Source: Candidatus Pelearchaeum sp. (GTDB taxonomy: Archaea; Thermoproteota; Nitrososphaeria_A; Caldarchaeales; Caldarchaeaceae). From it: a stretch of 8,992 nucleotides of DNA. Location of the stretch: contig WAQC01000027.1 of the NCBI GenBank assembly GCA_015520425.1, forward strand, positions 1 through 8,992, written 5' to 3'. How positions within the stretch are numbered: the first letter of the stretch is position 1; every line of letters starts with the position of its first letter. The translations under genes were made by a program, and so were the position numbers. Below the pieces are notes generated by a model, which was not told the DNA's origin, made no database searches, and saw only the letters and a program-made list of their open reading frames with translations. This document shows, in pieces, positions 1-6,398 of this stretch.

Positions 1-690
1 ACTGGGATATACTTCGTCCAGCGCGACTTCCCCATACCTGGCAGGAGCAGGGTTTTCTACTACCGCAAAGGCTCTGCTGGAAGCAGGGTCTCGCCAGAAG
101 ACGTTGATGAGGAGCTCGTAGCCTCCGCTAGGATTGTTCATCTTACTGGGATAACGCCAGCGTTGAGCGAGTCGGCCCACAACGCCTGTAAGAAGACTGT
201 TGAGCTGGCTCAGAAGCACGGTGCGCTAATCTCGTTTGACACCAACATTAGGCCACCTCTCTGGCGTAGGATGGATGAAGCAGCGGAGAAGCTTAGGTAT
301 TTCATAGAGAGGGCTGACATCCTGTTCGTAGATTCAGCAGACGCTAGGATAATCGTTGGTGAGGAGGAGCCTGATAGGGTTGTTAGAGCTTTCCAGAATC
401 TCGGCGTTGATACTATAGTTATGAAGCTAGGCCCCTCTGGTGCTCTTGCTGTTCGTGGCGGTGAGCGTGCCAGAGAGCAGGCGGTACAGGTTCCCGTTGA
501 AGACACCATAGGTGCGGGAGATGCTTTGGCGGGGACATTCTTGGGCTGCTTCGTCCTAGGCGGCGCGTCTCTAGGCGAGGCTCTTAGGAAGGCTGTGTTA
601 GCAGGCTCTCTAGTGGTCATGACGCGCGGAGACCAGGAGAACCTACCGACGCTTGAGGAGCTGGAAAGCCTTGAGAAGGCTGTTAGATGA
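1..690 (+). CDS. kdgK: 2-keto-3-deoxygluconate (KDG/KDGal) kinase, PfkB family, 5' end cut off
   Basis: Phosphorylates 2-keto-3-deoxygluconate (and, in Sulfolobus, the galactonate epimer) to KDPG in the semi-phosphorylative branch of the archaeal Entner-Doudoroff pathway; cytosolic. The frame is open from base 1, so the gene starts outside the window. About 229 codons are visible, against about 310 for the family. Near the visible start is YYRKGSAGSRVSPEDVDEE, a segment I recall as nearly the same in Sulfolobus KDG kinase; FDTNIRPPLW and VMKLGPSGA follow. The PfkB signature DTIGAGDALAGTFL begins at base 502, and its last Asp (bases 520-522) is the catalytic base of the family. The C-terminal RGDQENLPT is also typical of this subfamily. 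The TTG at 163 is internal, because homology runs upstream of it. The gene is convergent with the LSm-like membrane protein gene, two bases apart. The family call is firm; KDG versus another sugar rests on remembered similarity. Confidence 0.92.
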   Translation, partial: TGIYFVQRDFPIPGRSRVFYYRKGSAGSRVSPEDVDEELVASARIVHLTGITPALSESAHNACKKTVELAQKHGALISFDTNIRPPLWRRMDEAAEKLRYFIERADILFVDSADARIIVGEEEPDRVVRAFQNLGVDTIVMKLGPSGALAVRGGERAREQAVQVPVEDTIGAGDALAGTFLGCFVLGGASLGEALRKAVLAGSLVVMTRGDQENLPTLEELESLEKAVR

Positions 691-692
691 CA

Positions 693-1256
693 CTATCTTA
701 TGTATGGTCTGGGCTTTATCGGCAACCTGGCGGTGGAAGCCCATACAGCCATCGCTGCAACGGCTAGTAGCATAACAACTATTGCTACCCCGTTTTGGGG
801 GTTTGGGCTCCCCGCCAACTGCATGAAGAGTGTCCATAGTATTATTGAGAGTGAGCCTGAGAGCCAAGCTCTACTCCTGCTCAGTATGGATTGGACTATT
901 CCAAACCCGAAGGCTAGGCATGGTGGTATTAGATACACGAGAGGCGTTGCTGGGTTTATCGCTATTAGCGCGTAGAGCGCCGCAACTACCAGCGCGAGAA
1001 ACAATAGTATAACACGCGGCTCTCTCCACCTAGCCCCGCTCTCCGCTAACTCCACATGAGCTATCTCACCACTGGGGATGAACAGTCTTTGGTTCCTCTC
1101 ACCCGTCTGCTGTTCCTCCACATCCTCAACCCACAGCCCGTCATCTACCCTACTATATTCCGCTGCGCGGCCTACGTATATGCGCCCCTTACTGCTTGCT
1201 ATCCTGACCTTCTTCCCGATAAGCTTGGAGAACCGCTCCCCACCGTTTAAGGCCAT
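693..1256 (-). CDS. Sm/LSm-like domain fused to a four-helix membrane domain
   Basis: I do not recognise this as a named family. Residues 10-70 read like a small Sm-fold barrel. LIGKKVRIASSKGRIYVGRA resembles the Sm1 motif (Gly-x-x-Val, then a turn Gly and a second Gly). It is followed by GLWVEDVEE and RLFIPSGEIAHVEL, which resembles Sm2 (strand, turn, Ile-x-x-Val). Residues 81-175 contain four likely membrane helices (about 81-100, 104-125, 130-148, 156-174), and the protein ends in a basic tail, PIKPRPYIR. The likely picture is a cytosolic barrel tethered to the membrane. A generic SH3-like or PRC-like barrel is the main alternative. The ATG at 1256 has no clear Shine-Dalgarno; an AT-rich box near 1281-1289 would suit a leaderless or short-leader transcript. 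The gene lies 45 bases downstream of the small membrane protein gene on the same strand, so co-transcription is likely. Its stop is two bases from the kdgK stop. Confidence 0.72.
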   Translation of the reverse strand: MALNGGERFSKLIGKKVRIASSKGRIYVGRAAEYSRVDDGLWVEDVEEQQTGERNQRLFIPSGEIAHVELAESGARWREPRVILLFLALVVAALYALIAINPATPLVYLIPPCLAFGFGIVQSILSRSRAWLSGSLSIILWTLFMQLAGSPNPQNGVAIVVMLLAVAAMAVWASTARLPIKPRPYIR

Positions 1257-1301
1257 GTGTTTGGTATGGTGCGTGGTGTTATTATGCGGTTCCGTATAAC
1301 A

Positions 1302-1706
1302 TCATGTCTTTAGTCTTCTCCAGGTTATTGCCAAGAGCCCTCCCATTATTCCCAGGACGGAGCCTATGAGGAAGCCTCCTGGTATGAGTATGCTGATGAT
1401 TGACGCTAGGAGCACTATGTTACCCCATGTTCGGGCTTGTTCTGGCTTGTTGTATAGGATTAGCGCGGATGAGGTTATCACGAGTCCGAAGAGGAGGCTG
1501 GCAAGTAGCATCATGAAGAGCCAGAAGTCCATTATCTTTACCATGAATCCCCATATCAGGCCCCCTAGGTTCGGTGGTAGTAGTATGCTCCATATAGGAT
1601 AGCCCGCGAGCCAGAGTAGGATTCTGAGTATAGCTCCTATTATTATCATCAGCCCCGCAAGCAGTGAGGGGACGAAGGCCTCAACAGGCTTCTCTCCCGC
1701 CTCCAT
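1302..1706 (-). CDS. Small multi-pass membrane protein, unknown function
   Basis: This 134-residue protein is almost entirely hydrophobic. Likely membrane segments are at about 10-34, 58-85, 92-108 and 111-128, with a further proline-broken hydrophobic stretch at 37-55 (PIWSILLPPNLGGLIWGF). The C-terminal pair has the layout LYNKPEQARTWGNIVLLASI, then GGFLIGSVLGIMGGLLAI, ending in WRRLKT. I associate this glycine-rich helical hairpin with small uncharacterised archaeal and Gram-positive membrane proteins (DUF4064/DUF6114-like), but I cannot confirm a family. The ATG at 1706 has purine-rich GAGG stretches just upstream on the minus strand, and an AT-rich box lies around 1745-1758. It is the first gene of a probable two-gene unit with the LSm-like membrane protein, so a shared membrane role is plausible. 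No catalytic residues or ligand motif are visible. Confidence 0.7.
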   Translation of the reverse strand: MEAGEKPVEAFVPSLLAGLMIIIGAILRILLWLAGYPIWSILLPPNLGGLIWGFMVKIMDFWLFMMLLASLLFGLVITSSALILYNKPEQARTWGNIVLLASIISILIPGGFLIGSVLGIMGGLLAITWRRLKT

Positions 1707-1801
1707 AGCCTCAGTCCTCTATCCCAGCATCCTCGTCTCGCGGATTTTACCTAAATACGCCGCCACGAGCTGGTGAAATACTTTCCCCTTCAGAGGCGGC
1801 T

Positions 1802-2824
1802 TCACCTCAGCCACTCGGCAAGCCCCATGACCGCATCAACACTACACCCAATCGGGAATAGTATCGGCGTGGTTATTCCAGCGCGCATATATTCGCGCAC
1901 ACGCCTGGCGCAGTACTCCGCGTCTCCGCAGACTGTTAGCGCGTCAACCATCTTATCGTCTATCAGCTCCATTACCTTATCCTTGTCCGCGTTCTCAAGG
2001 TGCCAGAAGGGGTCGTTATGTGGCTCGCTCCACCTGTATGCGCTTCTCAGCTCTTCTAGGATGTTGATGCTCAGCCCTCCGTGCTGGAGGAGAAGTTCCC
2101 CGAATCCTGGGATGGAGGTTAGGAAGCCAACAGGTAGTTTAAGCGTTTTTAGCGCGTTATCAACATCATCGGAGACGCATGTCCATATTGAGCACGCCAC
2201 CTCTACGTCATCCTCCTTCCCAGCGTTCTTTACCGATTCTCTAACAACACCGACAGCCCACTCCGCGTATTTCGTTGAGGTGCATGAGTTTAGTATAGCT
2301 CCATCGGCCAGCTCTCCAGCCAGCTTAAGCATCCTAGGCCCCATGGCTGCGAGGAGAATCCTGGGATGCGCGCCGTCGGGAGGCTTAAAGAAGAACCGCG
2401 CATCCCTGAGCTTGAAGTAGCGCCCACTAAACGAGCTCTCACCCCTTAGAAGACTCTTAAGAGCTACCAGATACTCTCTCACATATTCCAGCGGTTTATG
2501 GTATTCTATTCCTAGCTGGCCTTCAATAACTGAGCGTAGGCCGCGGCCTATGCCTAGGACGAACCTATTTTCGGAGAGCTCGCTCATCGTTAATGCGAAC
2601 ATAGCCATGTATACGGGGTTCTTGGTATAGACATTCACGATACATGAGGCGAGGCGTATCTTGTTTGTGTTGTAGGCTATTGAGCCTAGTATGGGGAGCG
2701 CGTCCCTGAAGAAGGGGTCCTCAGAAACCCATACCGAGTTGAAGCCCTTATCCTCAGCCTTCAAGGTGTGGCTTATCAACTCCCTAGCTGGGAGACCTGT
2801 CTGGAGACCAAGCCCAACACGCAT
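1802..2824 (-). CDS. LLM-class (luciferase-like) oxidoreductase, probably F420-dependent, paralogue 1
   Basis: A TIM-barrel flavin/F420 oxidoreductase of the bacterial-luciferase superfamily, related to methylene-tetrahydromethanopterin reductase (Mer), at the usual length of 340 residues. Visible signatures in order: MRVGLGLQTG (first strand); AEDKGFNSVWVSED (25-36); TNKIRLASCIVNVYTKNP (53-70), the equivalent of the Mer segment around NPYTRHP; ELSENRFVLGIGRG (86-99); and AAMGPRMLKLAGELADGAILN, the phosphate-side barrel signature. Cys61-Ile62 occupies the position where F420-binding members have a non-prolyl cis peptide; the same residue pair is known from F420-dependent alcohol dehydrogenase. 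The substrate cannot be read from sequence. The gene is divergent from the APC permease. A TTATAAA box (minus strand, 2872-2878) about 50 bases upstream of the ATG fits a short leader. It is a paralogue of the 7211-8248 gene, but clearly diverged in the cofactor loop. Confidence 0.88.
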   Translation of the reverse strand: MRVGLGLQTGLPARELISHTLKAEDKGFNSVWVSEDPFFRDALPILGSIAYNTNKIRLASCIVNVYTKNPVYMAMFALTMSELSENRFVLGIGRGLRSVIEGQLGIEYHKPLEYVREYLVALKSLLRGESSFSGRYFKLRDARFFFKPPDGAHPRILLAAMGPRMLKLAGELADGAILNSCTSTKYAEWAVGVVRESVKNAGKEDDVEVACSIWTCVSDDVDNALKTLKLPVGFLTSIPGFGELLLQHGGLSINILEELRSAYRWSEPHNDPFWHLENADKDKVMELIDDKMVDALTVCGDAEYCARRVREYMRAGITTPILFPIGCSVDAVMGLAEWLR

Positions 2825-3026
2825 GACGAAGAGAAGCTGATAGTCGTCATAGTAAGTTTTTCACTAAGGGGTTTATAACGGCCTGGAGGTTAAAACTTCA
2901 TAAACGATAATACGTGTAGAGCGTAAAGAATAATTAGTATGTTAATCATTTTGGCTGAAGCTTTTAAGTTGATTCCGAAAGCTTTATCTGCGTGTAAAAA
3001 ATTTGAGGAGCCGCAGGTAAGGAAAT
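2825..3026. promoter_or_regulatory. Divergent promoter region, LLM1 / APC permease
   Basis: This is the longest stretch without a gene, and it is AT-rich compared with its flanks. For LLM1 (minus) a TTATAAA box lies at 2872-2878. For the permease (plus) the best box is CTTTTAAG at 2961-2968, with GCTTTAT at 2981-2987 as an alternative. The first would place the transcript start near 2990, leaving a leader with GAGGAG (3005-3010) and AGGTAAGG (3015-3022) ahead of the ATG at 3027. Between the boxes, 2892-2924 carries two sequence blocks that recur, each inverted, in the SnoaL / molybdenum-hydroxylase divergent region, which suggests a shared operator. All of this is pattern reading without transcript data. 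Confidence 0.5.
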
Positions 3027-4610
3027 ATGGCAGACGAGAAGCCTTTACTTTTCGTCAGACAGGCTTCAGGGCTGACGAGAGCCATATCCACGTGGCCTGC
3101 GCTATTCTGGGGGCTTGGCGTAAGCTTTCTGCCATGGCACTACTACCTCTTCACAGCCATCCCAACATGGTTCCCAGGCGTTAACCTACCCTTCATCTAC
3201 TTCGTGGGCGGGGCTATAGTCCTCCTGGAAGTAACCGCGATGGCTCTCTGCTACGTGGCGATGCCGAGGTCAGGCTCAATCTACATCCCAGTCTCCAGAG
3301 CGGTATCGCCCATGCTGGGAATCATGGAGGCAACACGCTCATTCATAACCAACCCAGTCCAGCGAGGAGTTACAGCATTCATAGCGGCAGGAGCCATCGC
3401 ATCAATGCTCTCAACAGTAGGAAGACTAGCTGGAGACCAAGGGCTAATCAACATGGGCCAGGCATTATCTGCGAACCCGTGGAATCTCGTGGCTCTGGCT
3501 ATCTTCTTCAACTTCGTCGGGTGGGTGGTGAATGTTCTTGGTCCGCGGATAATGGCTAGGTGGGTTCTCTTCTGGGGTGCTGGCTCTTTCCTGACGATAT
3601 TGCTCATTAATGGTTTGTTGGCATCCGCCTCGCCTGACGTGGTGCGCGCTAGGTGGGACGCTACCTTCGGCGCGGGCGCTTATGATGAGGTTCTCCGCGT
3701 GGCTCAGGCAGGCGGCTTCACACCCCCAACAATATCATGGGAGCCTACACTGGCAGCGCTGCTACTGCCAGTATCCAACACCTGGCCCTATACCCTGATG
3801 CCCGTAGTGGGCGAGGTTGAGAAGCCTAGGAGAAACATACCGCTCAGCATGATGGGCGGAGCTGCCATACTAATGGTGGTCAACACCCTGACGGCTTTCA
3901 ACTACATGAGGCTATTCGGCACATTCGGCAACGCCTATGCTTTCGTCACAAGCAACCCAGAGCTGGCTGGCCAGCTAACGCTAACACCAGTCCTGCCCAT
4001 AGACCTGTCGCTCTTCGCCACTGTTATAGCGGCTGGCTCGCTACCCCTCGCGCTCCTCGTAGCCTTCGGCCCGCAGTGGGGCAACTTCGCAGACGTTGTG
4101 GTTAATGAGAACTTCACCTCGCGGCCGCTCTTCGCCATGGCCATGGATAGGATGGGGCCAGAAATCTTCGCACGCGTTCATCCGAGGTTCCACAGCCCGT
4201 GGGTCGGGAGCACGTATTGGTTCCTCGTGACGCTCAGCACGTCTATCCTCTCTGGGGCGTATGTGGAGACGGTCTCGGCGATAGTCTTCGGCATCACCTT
4301 CGTGTATGGGCTGGCTAGGCTCTTCCAGCACTTGGCCGAGATAGAGCTACCCTACACGAGGCCTGAAATCTATAGGAGCGGCATAACGATTGAGATTGCT
4401 GGAATACCCTTGATGACGATACTCGGAGCGTTCTCCGCTGGGCTGTTCCTGTATCTGCTCGCCACACTGCCAGCGAACCCCGTTTACAGCGCCGCCATGA
4501 TAGGCGTCATCTACACGCTGGGCGCGATAATCTACTTCTACTACGCGCGGAAGAACATGAAGCGCGGCATATCGCCGAGAGACATATACGCCGAGATACC
4601 GCCTGAGTAA
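3027..4610 (+). CDS. APC-superfamily amino-acid permease
   Basis: A secondary transporter of 527 residues in the cytoplasmic membrane, with about 12 hydrophobic segments. Family features: the N-terminal motif FVRQASGLTRAIS (9-21), which opens many archaeal APC permeases; the loop GEVEKPRRNIPLSM (262-275) between the sixth and seventh helices; the cytoplasmic loop RPLFAMAMDRMGPEIFARVH (366-385) with HSPW just after; and a C-terminal tail, KRGISPRDIYAEIPPE. The glycine-rich broken first helix of classic APC carriers is not obvious: WGLGVSFLPWHYY (28-40) stands in its place. The substrate, an amino acid, amine or related solute, is therefore open. The ATG at 3027 has AGGTAAGG just upstream. It is transcribed divergently from LLM1, so it could import the substrate or precursor of that enzyme, but this is inference only. 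Confidence 0.88.
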   Translation: MADEKPLLFVRQASGLTRAISTWPALFWGLGVSFLPWHYYLFTAIPTWFPGVNLPFIYFVGGAIVLLEVTAMALCYVAMPRSGSIYIPVSRAVSPMLGIMEATRSFITNPVQRGVTAFIAAGAIASMLSTVGRLAGDQGLINMGQALSANPWNLVALAIFFNFVGWVVNVLGPRIMARWVLFWGAGSFLTILLINGLLASASPDVVRARWDATFGAGAYDEVLRVAQAGGFTPPTISWEPTLAALLLPVSNTWPYTLMPVVGEVEKPRRNIPLSMMGGAAILMVVNTLTAFNYMRLFGTFGNAYAFVTSNPELAGQLTLTPVLPIDLSLFATVIAAGSLPLALLVAFGPQWGNFADVVVNENFTSRPLFAMAMDRMGPEIFARVHPRFHSPWVGSTYWFLVTLSTSILSGAYVETVSAIVFGITFVYGLARLFQHLAEIELPYTRPEIYRSGITIEIAGIPLMTILGAFSAGLFLYLLATLPANPVYSAAMIGVIYTLGAIIYFYYARKNMKRGISPRDIYAEIPPE

Positions 4611-4628
4611 AGCGCTAACCACCTCCCC

Positions 4629-4640
4629 AATTTATTTTAG
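4629..4640 (+). promoter_or_regulatory. Putative TATA box for the phosphoesterase gene; may also end the permease transcript
   Basis: AATTTATTTTAG lies about 45 bases before the TTG start of the phosphoesterase, which would put transcription start near 4660 and leave a leader of about 20 bases with GAGGGATGGGG. The same T-rich stretch lies about 20 bases after the permease stop, where an archaeal oligo-T terminator would be expected, so it may do both jobs. No transcript evidence is available. Confidence 0.4.
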
Positions 4641-4678
4641 AACCCTTCACCAAGCTAAATTATGTAGAGGGATGGGGC

Positions 4679-5623
4679 TTGACTAGGCTATTCTTCGTGG
4701 CAGATGTCCATGCCGCGGATGCGGTCTTCAAGAAGACGTTAAACGCGGCGATGAAGTATAAGGCTGATGTAATAATCATAGGCGGAGACCTCACTGGGAA
4801 GGCTATAGTCCCCATCGTTAATCAGGGCAACGGCTGGTATGTCAAGGCGCTTGGCCAGGAGCTGCACCTAAACACGCGGCAGGAGGTTGAGGCTGTAGCC
4901 AAGGAGCTCAGCTCGCGCGGCTACTATGTGAAGGAGATGACCAAATCGGAGGTTGATGAGTTCATGAACGACAAGAAGAAGATGGACGAGCTCTTCAAGA
5001 CGTTGGCTCTCCAGAAGATTGAGGAGTGGATAGAGATAATCAGGGAGAGGGTTCCTGAGAATGTGAAGGTGGTCATGCTCCCTGGTAATGATGACGTGTT
5101 TGAGGTTGATAGGGTGATAGAGGAGAGCGGTAGGGTTATCTTCCCAGAGGGGAAGCTGGTGGAGCTTGATGATAGGTATCGGATGATTTCATGCTCTTGG
5201 TCTACTCCCTCTCCTTGGAATACTCACCGCGAGTGTAGTGAGGAGGAGATGCGCGCTATGCTTGAGCGCGAGTTCAGAAGGACGGATGACTACGACCACC
5301 TGGTATGTAATTTCCACGAGCCGCCTTATGATACTGTTCTTGATAGGGCGCCTAAGCTGGATGAGAATCTCAAGCCCGTTACGAAGTGGGGTATGGTTGT
5401 TATGACGCATGTGGGCGGTAGGGCTGTGCGCGAGCTTATACTACGCTACCAGCCCCTCCTCAGCCTGCACGGCCATATCCACGAGTCGCCTGGGCACATG
5501 AAGCTGGGGAGAACACTCTGCCTAAACCCAGGCTCGGAATACCAGCAGGGGATACTTCGTGGATATTTCATAGACCTGCCGCGCGAGGGAGAGAAGCTGG
5601 ACTTCTGGAGGATAGACGCCTAA
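4679..5623 (+). CDS. Calcineurin-like metallophosphoesterase (Icc/COG2129-like)
   Basis: A two-metal phosphoesterase of 314 residues, probably cytosolic. The full set of family metal ligands is visible: FVADVH (Asp9, His11), GGDLTG (Asp37), LPGNDD (Asn137), NFHEPP (His213) and LHGHIHES (His266, His268). The C-terminal NPGSEYQQGILRGYFIDL is typical of archaeal members. Residues 60-125 form a charged, probably helical insertion between the second and third motifs. GNDD instead of the commoner GNHD/E suits the COG2129-like branch. The substrate is unknown; phosphodiesters or phosphomonoesters are both possible. The start is TTG at 4679. It places the DxH motif at residue 9 and follows a GAGGGATGGGG leader; an ATG at 4672 is out of frame. 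The gene's TAA overlaps the stop codon of the convergent membrane-protein gene. Confidence 0.88.
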   Translation: MTRLFFVADVHAADAVFKKTLNAAMKYKADVIIIGGDLTGKAIVPIVNQGNGWYVKALGQELHLNTRQEVEAVAKELSSRGYYVKEMTKSEVDEFMNDKKKMDELFKTLALQKIEEWIEIIRERVPENVKVVMLPGNDDVFEVDRVIEESGRVIFPEGKLVELDDRYRMISCSWSTPSPWNTHRECSEEEMRAMLEREFRRTDDYDHLVCNFHEPPYDTVLDRAPKLDENLKPVTKWGMVVMTHVGGRAVRELILRYQPLLSLHGHIHESPGHMKLGRTLCLNPGSEYQQGILRGYFIDLPREGEKLDFWRIDA

Positions 5624-6306
5624 TCACCCACATCTATCATAACCGTGTAGTATTTCTTTATCTTCCCAGGCCATTTGACCACCTTTATCCCCCTATAGTC
5701 TATGTTCATGAGGTCAAACTTCAGCTCCAGCCATCGCCTCTCCTCGCTTATTCCTCCTTCTTCCTCCTGCTGGGGGTTCCTCCTCTTCTCAGCTGCGCGT
5801 TTGCGCTTCATCGTCTCGTATGAGAGGCTGTCAATAAGCTGCTGGACGATAACCTTGATACGGTTCTCAAGCTCCACAAACCGCTCTAGGTTCTCCCGCC
5901 TATAGTTCTCCAGAGCCTTTGAGATTTTGGAGCTTATGATGAAAGGTGCTATCTTGGCTACTGCCAGCATAGCTATGAGCGGCGGGGCGATGTATGTGAG
6001 TATGTCTGTTATCTGCTTCGCTGCTTCTGGGTTTCTCCCCCAGTAAAAGAAGAAGAACGCCGCCACTATGAGCAGGACGGCTGCCGAGATTAGCTGGCTC
6101 ACGGCCCGTAGGTAGTTTTGAATCTTGGCGAGGGTGGTGAGGTAGCGTAGATTGCTGGGAAGAGCGGCGAGCTTATTCAGTATCTTCCTTATCTCCCACC
6201 AATCCTCGCGGAGACGCTTACCCAGCCTCCCCTGCTGGATTAAACCCTCAATACGGCGCGGGTCGGCATAATTCAACGAACGATACCCGTCAAGCAACAC
6301 TATCAA
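5620..6306 (-). CDS. Two-helix membrane protein with long cytosolic helical arm, unknown function; start uncertain
   Basis: Not recognised. In 228 residues it has a charged N-terminal region (1-65), two likely membrane helices (about 70-89, AAVLLIVAAFFFFYW at its core, and about 102-125), a long charged helical stretch (126-165) that may form a coiled coil, a strongly basic then acidic segment (167-190, RKRAAEKRR followed by EEE), and a tail with IDYRGIKVVKWPGKIKKYY that looks like short beta strands. The TTG at 6306 is the only usable start in this frame, but it has no Shine-Dalgarno. The frame stays open and protein-like for 23 codons upstream, up to a TGA at 6376-6378. A well-led ATG at 6376 (GAGGGG just before it) is in another frame. 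It follows the predicted nucleotidyltransferase gene on the same strand and is probably co-transcribed with it. Confidence 0.65.
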   Translation of the reverse strand: MIVLLDGYRSLNYADPRRIEGLIQQGRLGKRLREDWWEIRKILNKLAALPSNLRYLTTLAKIQNYLRAVSQLISAAVLLIVAAFFFFYWGRNPEAAKQITDILTYIAPPLIAMLAVAKIAPFIISSKISKALENYRRENLERFVELENRIKVIVQQLIDSLSYETMKRKRAAEKRRNPQQEEEGGISEERRWLELKFDLMNIDYRGIKVVKWPGKIKKYYTVMIDVGD

Positions 6307-6398
6307 CGAGGCGAAGAGCTCTGGGTCTTCTATGTCATATCTCGCTATCTGGTCTCTCCAGCGGGCGAAGACCCATCACCCCTCAGCCCCCAGTTCTT

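Noticed and set aside
1773..2420. Long plus-strand open frame (215 codons) opposite LLM1
   Set aside because: It is antisense to a well-supported TIM-barrel gene. Its translation is Ser/Thr/Pro-rich with no domain pattern, as expected for an opposite-strand shadow.
2939..3184. Plus-strand open frame starting in the permease leader
   Set aside because: It overlaps the permease start in another frame, has no ribosome site, and its translation after 3027 is a shifted reading of the permease. The leader part alone is too short to support.
4041..4622. Minus-strand open frames opposite the permease 3' half
   Set aside because: They are charge-rich shadows (many Arg, Glu, His) of the hydrophobic permease codons and show no family motif.
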